64,000 nucleotides of DNA from Thinopyrum elongatum (GCA_011799875.1 CM022297.1:72925868-72989867), one strand, 5' to 3'; shown: positions 23,418 through 36,001, counted from the stretch's first letter. The notes: a model not told the origin generated them from the sequence alone. Translations and numbers: made by a program.

Positions 23418-24706
23418 GCGGGGCAAAGGCGGTGCCGCGGCTCCAAAAGATAAACACGGCAGCGATGGCAATTACGGTGGTGGTTGAAGCCGTTGGGTGG
23501 TCGGTGAGGGTTGGTGGAGGTCAGCATGGCCGGTGCTATGTGGCGAGGACGGTGGCCGCCGCGGATAAGCCCTGGTGGTTGGCATTTAAGGAGGCAGAGA
23601 CGTGGCGGAGGGAAACTCGTCGGGCGGCGGCTGAGGGCGGCGTGGTCGGCGGTGGCCGGCACTAGCGACAGAGGGGAGGTGTCGGTGGGGCGAGTGGGTG
23701 TCCCGCGAAGTTCCTGGAGATGGCTGGCGTGCAGGACAGTGGTAGAGAGGCCACGCGGGGCGGTGCCGACGCCTGCAAAACATGCGCTCCGATCACGCTC
23801 TGGACATGCACGAAAGGTGCTCGACGAAATGCCAAGGGTTGCTACAGGAACCTAAATGGGCTACAAATTAGCAGGGTGGTGCTAGAGTGTATGCTAGAGA
23901 TGAGAGACATGCTGATTTGGCCAAAGAAACTACTGTCACATGTCAGTTCAAAACCTTGCCAAATTCTGCCATGCACACAATGTGCTCGATGAAATGCTAG
24001 GGCCACCTAGGAATTCTTTCTGGAATTGAAATTTGGCAGGGTGATGTCTCTTTGAATGATATGTATGATGGTATGATTGGTTGGGCAAAATGCAAAACTT
24101 GCTAGTGCAAGTTTGGAGGAATTTCAGTTCTGGACAGAAACTACAGGGGTACATTTGGTGGCCTTACACAATTCATATAGGGCTGAGCTTCTGGAGTTAA
24201 GGGTTTGGTTGGAAGGACTGTAAGTGGGAAAATTTTCAGAATTTTTGGAGCAAGGAAAATTGGGCTTGTAGTTGTAACCTAGAAAATGGACAGAATTGGA
24301 AAGAGGTTGTTTTACTCAAAATTTTCAAAACACCAAGTTGGGTTTTTGCATAAAAGTGATATGTGGGCATCACATGACCTCCCATAATTTTTGTGGAATT
24401 TTGAAAGAATTATTTGAAATGGTTGTAGTGCAACATAGGCATTTAAAGTATTGAAAATGCTATTTAATGAATTGTCTTGGGAAATTTTTTATTATGGAAA
24501 TAATTCCTACTATTATTAAAATATAAATGAAATGTTTTGATAAAACTACCAGAGCCCACAATATTATTTCCAAAACTTTCTATATGGAGGGAAGAATTTG
24601 GAAAACAGAAACAGAAAAGACTCTGAAAATAATAAGGGATTCAAAATTTTATTTCTGGCCAAATTTTTACTTAATAAAAATGTGGTTAAATTTTTGGGGT
24701 GTTACA

Positions 24707-24723
24707 AACTCTACCCCCCTTAA
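24707..24723 (-). other. Polypurine tract and residual end of pol
   Basis: The minus strand reads TAAGGGGGGTAGAGTT directly before the 3' LTR. Just upstream, 24731-24745 still matches the last codons of the chromovirus pol frame (AAATCTCGAGGATGA, lysine-serine-arginine-glycine-stop). This shows that gag-pol was lost by internal deletion. Confidence 0.75.
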
Positions 24724-24934
24724 GAAAATATCATCCTCGAGATTTGTTAAGGGCAGAGGAACTAAATGCAGATCACAACAGACAAACAATCATGCACAAG
24801 GCAATAACACAAAAGCACATTACTCAATCAAACACTAAATACTGCTAGAAACATACACATGATCGTCTACGGCACGGCGGTGGAATCTACAGGGCAACAG
24901 GGTTACTAAGGATAAGGCCACTACTCTGGCGGAC

Positions 24935-25732
24935 TCAGTCCACTTCGTTGACATCCAGTCGGGCATGTCTCGCAGATGTCGAGGCTTCTCCGGGGGCTTC
25001 AACGTCGGAGTTGGCTGGAGTGGAATGAGGAGCTGCAGGGTTGGGGTAGCGATGATGACCCACGTGGGGTGTAGTGGCTATAGTCTTGTTGGAGAAAATC
25101 CCCAAGAGACGACGGAGTTCATCCGGGGAAGTGAGTGCATTGCCCGGGTGGACAACAGGGGCAGAACTTGAGGGCTCAACTGGCCTCCCAAGCAGCACTA
25201 TCGGGGTGTCGGTGGTGGGTGCAGCTTCACTTCTCACCTGGGTCAGGAGAGCAAGCGTCCTGCAGGTGGCAATCAGATCAAGGGTGACCTGATCAAAGAG
25301 TGCCTCTTGCGCTCTCAGGTAGCGCACCAGATGCACTAGGGCAGGATCCGTCTCATGGTCTCCGTTGGCGACTTGGGTCGGGCTACCATAGCTTTCACGA
25401 CTAGGGTAGTAGTAGAAAGAGCGGCAGTTAACCCTCGGTGATCGATGTTAGAGTTGAACTACAGCCTCTCGGGCTGCAAGTTGGATGGCTTGGGGCTCGT
25501 CGGAGGTCATCCTCCCGGTGAACCGGTAGGAGTGCTCTGACGTGATGCTCCTCCCGTAGATGTGCACCGTGGCCCAGAAGTGATGGGTAGAATCACTCGT
25601 GTGCTCTTGGTACACGACATACTCCGGCGGCTCTTCTATGCCAAAAGCTCGCCGAGTGAGATTGGCGAGGATGGCTACAAAGCCTTCAAGCTCGACTGAG
25701 GTGGTCTCATTGTGGACGATGGGGCTAGGCAT
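24935..25732 (-). pseudogene. Extra reading frame of the gag-pol-less element, one stop codon
   Basis: One frame of about 265 codons runs from ATG 25732 to 24935 and is broken only by a TAA at 25448-25450. It is homologous to the frame at 11238-11933. Shared blocks in the same order are VVYQEHTSDS against TLYQHKLSDS, SEHSYRF against ESRHFRF, LVRYLRAQEALFD against LVEYLKALEAAFD, a D-x2-A-x-C (DLIATC/DFVAAC) segment, and a proline/serine-rich tail. It is the only substantial coding sequence left in this element and starts about 300 bases after the primer site. No domain is recognised. Confidence 0.65.
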
Positions 25733-26037
25733 CTAGGTGGTTGGATATCGAACTGACAGTGAGGCTGTGATATGCTGGGTCGAGGCAAGGCTTCTCTTAT
25801 AAGCCAACGGAGTCTTCCATCGCACGCTTGTGGATGGGACAACTCAGGTGTCGGCCACAGGCACACGGCCTATGGGCTAGGTTGATAGGTTGGGCACTGA
25901 CTGTCAAAAGATGTTGGCTGCCACTGTGCAGGCTTATCGGATGAGATGGGCTTGGCTACGGACAAGAAAGTTGTGGATGGTGTGGAAACCAAGGGATAAT
26001 GACCAGGCTAAGATAGGATTAGCCAATGGTCAGCCTA

Positions 26038-26049
26038 GCTCTGATACCA
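26038..26049 (-). other. Primer binding site of the gag-pol-less element
   Basis: TGGTATCAGAGC on the minus strand, four bases after the 5' LTR, complementary to initiator methionine tRNA as in the related chromovirus. Confidence 0.9.
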
Positions 26050-26053
26050 AGGC

Positions 26054-29000
26054 TGTCGGGGCCGGATTTCCGAGATGCAATATCCCAGAAATTAACCCCT
26101 CGTGTCATCACCAGCCCAGGATTACCATTACTGGTGGACACGTCCTTGTTACAGATTACCAAGCAATTACAAGAATTAGATACAAGACCATAAAGGTCTA
26201 ATGATACAACAATGATTCTGGTGATGGATGACGGAAGCGACTCCTGGTTCTCCAATGTCGATGGGGCTCCATTCCCACAGGAATGGCTGACCTGGATAAT
26301 TCCTATCCCGCGTGGCTGCCATCCTAGGCTCCGCACGGACGTCGCTGTGGTAATCCTCGTAGAACTCCTGACCTGGCCAAGTAAATAGCCAGGGACAAGC
26401 CTGCGAGTATGTTTGAATGTACTCGCAAACATAATGAACAAAAGATATAACGAATGCATATGCTCATGATGGATTAAATGCTATGCTCATGCTGACTGAA
26501 AATTTAAAGATGGCATGATAACAATAATAGGGTGCGGAAAAATAAATATAACATGTTAGTGAAAAACGCAAAAAGAGACATAATATAACATGTTAGTCAT
26601 AAAACAAGGAAAGGTACGCAGAAAGAATATAAGAAAAATGCCAATTGGGTATCCACAAGAGTATTGGCGTGACAGACCGCCTGAGAACTCGAGGGACGCC
26701 ACGAAGAGGTCTTGAAAAGAAATGCCAATTGGGTGTCCACAAGAGTAGTGGCGTGACAGACCGCCTGAGAACTCGAGGGACGCCACGAAGAGGTCTTGAA
26801 AAGAAATGCCAATCGGGTGTCCACAAGAGTAGTGGTGTGATAGACCGCCTGAGAACTTGAGGGACGCCACGGAGAGGTATTGAAAAGAAATGCCAATCGG
26901 GTGTGCACAAGAGTAGGGGCGTGCTAGACCGCCTGTGAACTCGAGGGACGCCACGGAGAGGTCTTGAAAAGAAATGCCAATCGGGTGTCCACAAGAGTAG
27001 TGGCGTGATAGACCGCCTGAGAACTCGGGGGACGGCACGGAGAGGTCTTGAAAATAAAACCGAATGCTCGGGGTAGTCCAGCCAGCCCCTGAGACACTCA
27101 GGAAAATAAGATAAGAGAAATGGGTTAGTCCAAAATAATATGCATAACCACAATAATATTAATATGCATAGCAAAATATTCATGGTAGCATCAGGGTGAC
27201 AATAATTATCCTGTAAAATAATTCAGGCTCAATTTAATTATTTCCTTCGAGGACCGACACTTGACCAACCCAGACTGTTGTCCTTAACCACCGACACGGC
27301 TATTCGAATAGGTTTAAACTCTGGAGAGGGAGTGCTCATTACCCACAAGTAAAGGATTTCTTTAGTCAGTACCGTGACACTGACTAATTCCCATTACGGT
27401 CTTTGGGTTGAAAACACACCTGACCAGCACACACCAGATTAACCATCCGGATGTCAGAAATCACCCAAAGCATCGTTTCAGAAAAACTCTAAGTCTGGGA
27501 GACAACAATCTCGAGTAGCATGGGATCACTATTAATACGCGTGGATTACAAGGGGTGCCCCCCTCTCGGATACACCCATGCCCCCTGACCCGATGACAGG
27601 ATTTAGTCCACCATCATGGAAATGCTCATCATAGCCCTCTATGTGGTGTGTGCACGGAAAGGGGTTAACAACTTACTGAACCATACCCTACCTGTGGCAG
27701 GGACATGTGGTAGCACGAACAAGTATGGGGGTTACCGGAACAAGACTCGATCTACAGTCGACTCAGGAGGTTCAATTTTTCCTGCAGTGATTAGCACAAT
27801 ATATTTCCTTGGTGGCCCCCAACAGGGTCACCATCTGGCATGTCCCAACATGCCCTTACTGATTCATTCTCGTCTCAACGAGATTTCAGTCTCACGGTCA
27901 CTTTTCTCGTGACTGATTCTTTCCCGCATATTAGTCTGGACCCACATAGTCAGATGAAAAATAACCATGCTCACTCATACCACATAGATAACAAAATAGT
28001 AATGGGTTATGCATGCAAAAATAGCAATATGCTACTTCGTTCAAAATTACCATAGCCATGATTCAAATACTCAAGCTAGCAACTACTGAACATTCACCAT
28101 ATCAAGTGTTCAAGATGCTTGCCTTGAGCATGCAGAAGTGTTGGGTGCACTCCAAAAGTTTTGAAAAGTTTCTTCCCTCCATTTTTCCTATTTTAAAGAA
28201 TATAGCAATTACCACATAAATCAAAAACAGTACTAAAAATGTTTCAATTACTTTTGAAATAAACACTAAAATAAACTAGATGAAAAATTAGGAATAACAG
28301 AAAAAGAATCAATTTATTTGGAGTTAAGATGATTTACTTAGGGAGTTTCTAAGTTGAAATAATTAAAGAAATGGACTATTTAAAATGTCCAGTGGAAACA
28401 GAGTTTAGGAAAAAATGTTGACCTAGGCTGGAATAAAAGAGCATGATTTTAGGAATCTACAGAAATTTGAATCATCCAATTTGGATTTGTATTAGTGGCT
28501 GTGGAATTAATTGAAAGCTACTGGAAAAGAAAAAAAAAGCAAAGGGTAGCAGTGCGCCCCGTGCGAGATTTAACCGCAAGGTGCCACTGAGCCGAGCCCA
28601 GTCAGTCGGCCGCGCGAAAAACCCGCCGACGTTGACGGCGTATTTGCTGCAGTACGTTTCCTCGTAGGGAAAGCGTACCCACGGGGATGCGCTACTGGAT
28701 AAGATGACTGACTCACCGACAGGTGGGACCCACTAGTCGGGTTTGTCTCCAACCTCCCGCGCGCGTGGACAGGGACACGGGAGGACTCCGGCGATGATTC
28801 CCGGTGGCACACCTCACCGTTCGTGGTGCTACGGCCACCGGAATGCTCAGAGGAGCATGGCGCTTCTGTACATGCCAAGCACGCTCGTCGGGGAGCTCGA
28901 GAATGAGCGGGGCTTCCTCCATGGCGGAGGGAAGCTACGGTTGGAAGGGGGCTTTCGCCCTCGGGCCACCTCCGGCGAAACTGACGACGGGGATGGGTCT

Positions 29001-30478
29001 GTGGGTCTCTGGGGAAGCTATTGGAGAAGGAGTTGGGGAGCGGGAGGCTCTGGAGAGGCTGTGGTGGTGGCAGTAGCTACCGGAGACGGAGATGACGGCC
29101 GTTTTCGGTCGTTTGGCTGCCTCGGTAGGCTTATGGGGGATGGAGGAGTGGTGGAGATGAGAGGAGCAAACTCGGAGGACCTTTTATAGGCGGGGCAAAG
29201 GCAGTGCCGTGGCTCCAAAAGATAAACACGGCGGTGATGGCAATTACGGTGGTGGTTGAAGCCGTTGGGTGGCCGGTGAGGATTGGTGGAGGTCAGCGTG
29301 GCCGGTGCTACGTGGCGAGGACGATGGCCACCGCGGATAAGCTCTGGTGGTTGGCATTTAAGGAGGCAGAGACATGGTAGAGGAAAACTCATCGGGCGGT
29401 GGCTGAGGGCGGCGTGGTCGGCGGTGGCCGGCACTAGCGACAGAGGGGAGGTGTCGGTGGGGCGCGTGGGTGTCCCGCGATGCTCCTGGAGATGGCTGGC
29501 GTGCGGGGCAGTGGTAGAGAGGCCACGCGGGGTGGAGCCGATGCCTGCAAAATGTGCACTCCGGTCATGCTCTGGACACGCATGAAAGGTGCTTGACGAA
29601 ATGCCAAGGGTAGCTACAGGAACCTAAATGGGCTACAAATTAGCAGGGTGGTGCTAGAGTGTATGCTAGAGATGAGAGACTTGCTGATTTGGCCAAAGGA
29701 ACTACTGTCACATGTCAGTTCAAAACCTTGCCAAATTCTACCATGCACACAATGTGCTCGATGAAATGCTAGGGCCACCTAGGAATTCTTTCTGGAATTG
29801 AAATTTGGCAGGGTGATGTCTCTTTGAATGATATGTATGATGGTATGATTGGTTGGGCAAAATGCAAAACTTGCTAGTGCAAGTTTGGAGGAATTTCAGT
29901 TCTGGACAGAAACTACAGGGGTACATTTGGTGGCCTTACACAATTCATATAGGGCAGAGCTTCTGGAGTTAAGGGTTTGGTTGGAAGGACTGTAAGTGGG
30001 GAAAATTTCAGAATTTTTGGAGCAAGGAAAATTGGGGTTGTAGTTGTAACCTAGAAAATGGACAGAATTGGAAAGATGTTTTTTTACTCAAATTTTTCAA
30101 AACACCAAGTTGGGTTTTTGCATAAAAGTGATATGTGAGCATCACATGACCTCCCATAATTTTTGTGGAATTTTGAAAGAATTATTTGACATGGTTGTAG
30201 TGCAACAGAGGCATTTAAAGTATTGAAAATGCTATTTAATGAATTGTCTTGGGAATTTTTTTATTATGGAAATAATTCCTACTATTATTAAAATATAAAT
30301 GAAATATTTTGAGAAAACTACCAGAGCCCACAATATTATTTCCAAAACTTTCTATATGGAGGGAAGCATTTGGAAAACAGAAACAGAAAATACTCTAAAA
30401 ATAATAAGGGATTCAAAATTTTATTTCTGGCCAAATTTTTACTTAATAAAAATGTGGTTAAATTTTTGTGGTGTTACA
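26054..30478 (-). repeat. 5' LTR of the gag-pol-less element
   Basis: It is 4425 bases long, ends in GTGTTACA and is followed by AGAAG. Collinear with 20254-24706, including the 84-bp array (about 26638-27057) and the TATA-like box at 29180-29189. Confidence 0.95.
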
Positions 30479-30483
30479 AGAAG

Positions 30484-30969
30484 GCACTGTCAAGTCACCG
30501 CTGAGTCCTCCTCTGAGTCGTGGCCTTTTCCTGTATTTTCTTCTTTTGTGCGTCAGACTCCGTGTTAAACTAGCAGCCAGATTTTCAACTTCTGAACAAC
30601 TCCAAAATACTTTTTTCATGCTGAACTAACATTGAACGAAACAGAGACTCCAATTGGCTTTTGGTGATTTTATAAATCGAGACTTGACACGCTGGAGAAG
30701 ACTAGCGGAAAACAATGGTGTTTGGCGGCTTGTGACTTGACCGCTTGCTCAAATGAACGGCAGCTGACTTTTCTTGAACTCAATCTCGTACTAACCCGCT
30801 CCAAAGTTGAACAGTGAAATTACGTAACCCGCCTACCTGCTCTGCTCAAGGTTGTCCAACTCCGAGTTATTCTGTGTGACCATGCCAGCTCTTCTTCTTT
30901 CAACTGAATCGCGAGCCTCTTGATCCCTTAGAGAAATCCCTCCAAGAACTCAACACCACCGTGCGCTGG
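30484..30969 (-). other. 5' leader region of the non-coding gypsy-like element
   Basis: This stretch lies between the primer site and the nested element. It contains no long reading frame and no recognised motif. By position it is the untranslated leader. Confidence 0.5.
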
Positions 30970-30988
30970 TCCCACGGTGGGCGCCAAC
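30970..30988 (-). other. Primer binding site of the non-coding gypsy-like element
   Basis: The minus strand reads TTGGCGCCCACCGTGGGA next to the LTR. This primer type is common in plant Tat and Athila gypsy elements and differs from the Met-tRNA type used by the nested chromoviruses. The exact tRNA is not claimed. Confidence 0.7.
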
Positions 30989-31610
30989 TGTCGGGATTTT
31001 GTCACAGCAGATGTCCTAGTGTGAGGACTTAGTCGTGAGGCCAACGCAACTAGGTCGTCGCTTGAACGGGGTTGGTCGAAATCGAGAGACGCGAGGTTTT
31101 ACCCAGGTTCGGCCCCTCACGGTGGAGGTAAAAGCCTACATCCTGCTTCATTGATATTGATGATGATGATGCTCATGATTACAAGGGCGCTATTTCGCTA
31201 CCTCTATCTCGAGAGCTATTGACTTGCCTGTCTCCAAACTTCTCCCTCTTGGGGTGCCCTACCCCTCCTTATATAAGTTGGAGGGGCGGGTTACATGTGG
31301 AGTCCTAGTAGGATTAGGACTATTCTATTACAAGTGGAAATCTAGTCTTGCTTCCCTTTTAAGGGAATTATTCCTTTTGCCTTCCTTCTCAAGCCGGCCC
31401 ACCATAATGTGAGTCGGCCTTCCCATGAGCCACCTTATGGGTCATTGGGTCTTGTCGTCCGTCTGACCCACCCACCGGGTCACTAATGAGTCGCAAAGCT
31501 CGGGCGGGTTACCCATGAGTTGCCAGGTCCGGGCGGATCATTAATGAGTCGCCAAGCTCCAGCCGGGTCATACATCTGACCGAGTTACACCGCGGGGTAT
31601 ATCCCCGACA
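30989..31610 (-). repeat. 5' LTR of the non-coding gypsy-like element
   Basis: It is 622 bases long, TGTCGGGATT to CCCCGACA on the plus strand. The last 88 bases match 1324-1411. The minus strand has a TATA-like TTATATAAGG at about 31268-31276. Copia LTR sequence resumes at 31611. Confidence 0.88.
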
Positions 31611-32391
31611 TCGCAGTAGTTCTGAGTGAGAGTTCTTGTACCTATTGCTCTTGAGAGCTGCGCACTCTCTAGACGGATAGCTTTGGCTTCGAGTGTTGAA
31701 GAGTTGTTGTCTTCACCGAGCCTGATCTTCAAAAACCAAGAGTGATTGTGGTTCGCGAAGGTTAACCGAAGGTTTGGAGATCACCAACAAGGATCTACCA
31801 CGAGTAAAATCAACCTGAGTCTGATCAGCTCTGCATTGAAGGAGAATAGGGTGAAGAGAGTTTATCTTCCGTGTTAAGTCATAGCCCCTCCAACCAGACG
31901 TAGCCCTTTGGCAGAAGGGTGAACTGGTCTACCAAATCTCCTGTCACCATCGAGCACCACTGGTTCTATTCTTCTTCACTGCAAAACTTTCGACAAATAT
32001 TATGTGTGCTATGTGATGATGATTATTTGATCTGATACTCTCTGCTGTATTTCCATCATTATTTCCCTCACATAGTTCTGTATCTTTATTAGACTGAGTT
32101 ATCATTCGTCATATATTTATGTCTCAGCTCTGTACCCTTTTTCGCATCATGATCGTAGTTCTATTGGCATGCTGCATCACCATTATCATTGTTAAGCCTG
32201 CCGTAGCTTATGCTCGTATTATTATTGCATTCTACATTGAAGGTTTTGTTCCTCAGTAGCGAGCTTGCTTTGCACTCCTCTCTTGTGGTCTCTATTTCCG
32301 TTGTTGTGTTTGGGATAAATTCAAAGGATTCGAAAGAATTTTTGAATCTCCCATTCACCCCCCTCTGGTCGATATACTCTCGGTCATAACA
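31611..32391 (+). repeat. 5' LTR of the copia element, right fragment
   Basis: Collinear with 41584-42346 of the 3' LTR and ends in CATAACA. With 786-1325 it makes about 1320 bases, against 1588 in the 3' LTR. The difference is the deletion at the insertion junction. Confidence 0.9.
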
Positions 32392-32393
32392 AT

Positions 32394-32406
32394 TGGTATC
32401 AGAGCC
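32394..32406 (+). other. Primer binding site of the copia element
   Basis: TGGTATCAGAGCC lies two bases after the 5' LTR end. It is complementary to initiator methionine tRNA, which is usual for plant copia elements. Confidence 0.93.
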
Positions 32407-32459
32407 AAGTTTTCCTTGTCTCTGTTTATTAAAGGTCTAACGTCCTTGGAGTTTTGAGT

Positions 32460-33974
32460 ATGTCGTATGCAGGTAGATCCTCGCACTCTGAAGGTTTTCT
32501 GATCTTTGATGCTAAAGACTATGTGTACTGGAAGGAACGGATGCGAATCAGAATTCAAGCTATCGACTATGATCTATGGCAAATTCTAGAAGATAGTTAC
32601 ACCATTCAACACCCTGATGCTCCCTCCTCTGATGACAAGGCTAGGATGCGTTTGGATGCACAAGCAAAAGATATCATATGTGCAAGTATCTCAAAGAACG
32701 TGTTCATTCGGTTCCGAAACCTTAACACTGCTAAGCAACTCTGGGATGCTATAAAAAATGTTCACAAAGAATTCATCTCCAGAACAGATTCACACACTCA
32801 AATGCTTCGTGCGATGTTCACTGGCTTCAGAAGTCTTCGAAAGGAAAGTGTGATGGAACTCATGGATCGGCTAACAGACATTGTTGAAAGACTTCATCAA
32901 CAAGGAGCAACTAATATCTCCGATAGAGATGTTGTCAACAAGCTACTGAGTGCTCTGGATGAATCCTTCGATCCCATTGTAGCTGAAATCAAGCAAAGAC
33001 CAGACTAAAAAGAACTTCACTATGTCGAGGTCATGACCCTACTATCAATTCATGAAGAAAAGATGGAGCTGGAAAATGCAGATCAAGAATCTTCTTTAGA
33101 AGGTGAAGAAGAAATCCTATCACACTATGGCAGCTCACAGGAAGAAGAAGAAGATGTCGAAAATCAACATACCATCACAAGAGAACTAGAAATGCTTACA
33201 CAAAGACTAAGTGATCTCAGAAGACAGAACTTGTATCTTGTGAATGATGATGAAGATGGCATTCCTAATCCATCAAGACAACTACCTGCTAAAGACATGA
33301 AGTGCTTCAAGTGCAAAGTATTCGGTCATGTCATTGCTGAATGTCTGGCTTGGGACAGTATGCCGAGCAAAAGATGGAAACATCATCACGACAATGGATT
33401 CACTCGAGTTAATCGTCATACTGAGCTCACGAAGACAAATGAGTCTTCCTCATCTTCTTTGACAAGACCAGTCACTGACATGAAAGCCAGAGCTACTGTC
33501 GAATCAAATATGAAGAAGATCTCTCAGCTGAATAGGGTATTTACTGACATGAGAATGCATTCTGAAGACGATACTACCAACTCTGATTCAGACTCTGAAG
33601 AGGAAGGGCTTAACCGAAGGATTGGAAGAAGCAATGCATATGTTGCCATTGGGTCATTAAAGAACTGCACTGAATCCAATACTGATGATAATGCTTCGAG
33701 TAGTGATGATTCAAGTGACAATGAACCCATCGCCTTCTGTCTCATGGCAAAAATATCAAAGGATCAGGTATCGACGAAACACCTAAAATCCATGAATGAA
33801 GATTCACCTGAATATATCTCATATGCCAAGTTGGTGAAAATTGCCAAATCCCAACATGATGAACTCAAAATGCTTGAAAGAAATCTTAGGAAGACCAAAA
33901 GGATTACTCGTCGAAGAGATGTAGAAGAATCAAAAGTTGATCAAAGAGCAAGATGTTTTTTCATCAATCATTGA
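32460..33974 (+). pseudogene. Copia gag with CCHC zinc knuckle
   Basis: ATG 32460 opens a frame with the copia gag (UBN2-type) pattern: FDAKDYVYWKERMRIRIQAI near the start, then LWDAIKNVHKE, LRAMFTGFRSL and VNKLLSALDESFDPIVAEIK. A TAA at 33006-33008 interrupts it, and the same frame continues to 33974 with an acidic region and a zinc knuckle CFKCKVFGHVIAEC (about 33300-33345). A frameshift near 33940 passes the reading to 33937-34467. Gag forms the RNA-packaging particle. No protease or integrase follows. Confidence 0.85.
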
Positions 33975-34467
33975 TAATCTCACCAATCGATATGGTTCAC
34001 TCACAGTTGACTACGAGAGTTTATCAGATGAACTCCTTAATAGGAATCAGGAACTCGTGTCACTGAAAGAATCTCATAACGAGATGGTGTTAGAGAAAGC
34101 TTCTCTATTCGCCGAGCAATCTGTTCAACTTCCTGATAATTTTGTGCCTCCATGTTTAAAATGTCTAGAGCGTAGCAATGCTGAGTCTCATGCTGAAACT
34201 TCCAATACTATCACAGAGAATATGGCTACCATTGAAACTGGTACTACTAACCCCTCTTCTGAGGAACTTGCTGCTATTACTGAAGAAAATTGCAGGCTGA
34301 AGGACTTGCTTGAGACTGGTATGCTAAGAAGTCTAAAAGGGCATCAAACCCTGTGCGATGTTCTCAAGAAGTCCATACTGAACAAAAATCCTCAGAAGGA
34401 TGGATTAGGTTTCGAGAAGAAACTCAATGTGGATGGATCCTACTGGACTCTCGAGCAATATCCTTGA
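33937..34467 (+). pseudogene. C-terminal gag extension of the copia element, decayed
   Basis: A 176-codon frame continues the gag coiled-coil-like region (LTNRYGSLTVDYESLSDELL, EENCRLKDLLETGM). The text continues in the same frame to about 34790 with stops and includes a YVGTNCREGSPKKQIWV-type stretch, typical of the segment before protease in SIRE-like gag. Beyond that the expected protease, integrase and reverse transcriptase are absent. Confidence 0.65.
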
Positions 34468-34799
34468 ACAACTTGGGTTAGGGCAAAGAGTAAAACCCTC
34501 GAACCTGAAACTTTAACTAGTTATCATTCACCCATTTTTGTTGATACTGACGAGTCTGATGACTCAAATTATAAACTTTTCAAGCAACGGAATGGAAAGG
34601 TTTTCGCTTGATATGTTGGAACTAACTGCAGGGAAGGTTCACCCAAGAAGCAAATTTGGGTAAATAAGTGCACCGTTGAAAATTTAGCTGTCACTGCTAA
34701 CCTGACTTTGCAGGATAGTCATCGACGTGGAAATGGTTATCACTCCAACTCTACTCGAACTTCATTCTTGAATGATTATCATCATGTACTATGTTAGAA

Positions 34800-35400
34800 T
34801 GAGTACATGCGCATATCTTCAAATCATTTCACTCATGTATCAGGAAAAAACTTCAATGCCTATTCGTATGATTACCATCAAAGTGCACAGGTATCTTGCA
34901 GGCCACGTCGAAGAAATATTCCTCTCAAGACGAAACAGGTGACATCTTCACCACCCATGCTGCAGTGGGTTGTAAAGAAGAACTAACCATCTTATGCATG
35001 GAAATCACTCAGGGATATATCATGTGTATCTTAAGCCCTGAGATCAATTATTGTTGGTGCTTCTCTTTCCATGTTTTCTTTCGTAGTGTTCTTTGTTTTC
35101 TCCTTCAGTTGTTCTTGTGTTTTTGATTCGGTTCCTCTTTTGTTTTTCTCTCTATTTTTTGTGTCACAAACATGCATTTGATCCGAGGAAGAATTCTTTC
35201 TGACGTCCTTGGTCGCGAATCAAATCATCCTCAACATTTTTATCCATATTGGCGCTTGCGCTTCTTCAAACCTTTCGGTATCCAGTTCAGTTACCGAGAT
35301 TTTCGCAGGAAATGGCTGACACGTGCCCACGATCTCTTCATCGCGATCTCGTCCATTGAATGTGGAACGTCCCGGGTTTTTCATCCGTAGATTTCGGAGT
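34800..35400 (+). other. Transition region in the copia element, nothing recognised
   Basis: This holds the junction between decayed gag and the gene-like unit downstream. Short frames (for example 35172-35390) show no familiar motif. No pol sequence was found. Confidence 0.4.
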
Positions 35401-35422
35401 GGGCGGTTTGTCCCTCAGACTC

Positions 35423-35429
35423 TATAAAC
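35423..35429 (+). promoter_or_regulatory. TATA-like box inside the copia element
   Basis: CTCTATAAACCCC is followed about 30-60 bases later by a pyrimidine-rich stretch (CTTCTTCCTTAGCTCTCTCTC) and AAACCCTA, as in plant gene leaders. With the leader intron and long frame downstream it looks like a polymerase II promoter independent of the LTR. Not proven. Confidence 0.45.
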
Positions 35430-35549
35430 CCCCTTCTGGGTCTCTTCTTCCTTAGCTCTCTCTCTGTTCGGCTTCAAACCCTACTCTCCATCTCCGCCTG
35501 AGCCCGAGCTTGAAGCAGCATCGACGTCAAGCACCGTCATGCAACTCCG

Positions 35550-36001
35550 GTAAAGCTTCATCACCGTTGGTCGCGCCAGTGCGGTAACTTCTCCTTCCCG
35601 CATTGCTGTAGTCGATCTGTTTTGCCAAGTTAGGGCATTCAGATCTGGAACTAGCTCTACTCCCTTCCAGTTCTAGAGCAGTTCTTCCCGACGCTATTTA
35701 TCATGTGTTATTTCCTTGCGGTAGATCTTCTAGGCTCAGTTAGTTATGACCTATACGGTTTGTAGATGTCCCTCATACTAGTCTCTAGTATCCATGATTC
35801 ACTGTATATGCTCTCTGAAAGATTAGAGGATTGATCATGTCGCCTTTAGGCATACTGCAATTTACTCGATGATATCTTGCTAATGCATAACTCGAATCCT
35901 TTGCTTCCTCCTATAAAATCATCTGTTTTGAGTTAAAAATTCCTCTGTGCATGCTTGTGACTTCTTCTGTGTTTTCTTTCGCATTCATGTTTTTCTCTCA
36001 G
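35550..36001 (+). other. Predicted leader intron
   Basis: A possible donor is GG|GTAAAG at 35550 (alternative GC|GGTAACTT at 35584). The acceptor TTTTTCTCTCAG|GA ends at 36001 and has a long pyrimidine tract. Nine bases later comes ATG 36010 in a good context. The intron would remove several upstream ATGs. Confidence 0.45.

Larger units (their letters stand above)
20254..24706 (-). repeat. 3' LTR of the gag-pol-less element
   Basis: It is 4453 bases long, from TGTCGGGGCC to GGTGTTACA on the plus strand, and collinear with 26054-30478. It includes a five-copy 84-bp tandem array and a TATA-like CTATAAAAGG at 23408-23417 on the minus strand. Confidence 0.95.
20254..30478 (-). mobile_element. 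Long-LTR gypsy element without gag-pol, related to the chromovirus
   Basis: Two LTRs of about 4.4 kb enclose only 1347 bases. The interior keeps a primer site (26038-26049), a leader, the extra reading frame (24935-25732 with one stop), the last four codons of pol with a stop, and a polypurine tract (24707-24723). Termini, target duplication, TATA position, primer site and polypurine region match the element at 2390-16160, but the LTR sequences differ widely, so it is a related family. It must have moved with proteins supplied by another copy. LTRs differ by about 9 in 235 bases at the plus-strand left end. Confidence 0.9.
1324..31610 (-). mobile_element. Non-coding gypsy-like LTR element (Tat-type layout), 3' LTR mostly deleted
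   Basis: The right end is a full 622-bp LTR (30989-31610) and the left end is the last 88 bases of the other LTR (1324-1411). Both end in the same CCGCGGGGTATATCCCCGACA-type terminus. The minus-strand primer site (30970-30988, TTGGCGCCCACCGTGGGA) abuts the right LTR, and a polypurine tract (1412-1424, CTGGGGGCTAA on the minus strand) abuts the left. Without the two nested elements the interior is only about 5.5 kb and contains no gag or pol motif. The primer site type is the one seen in Tat/Athila-like gypsy elements. It behaves as a large non-autonomous derivative. Confidence 0.75.
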
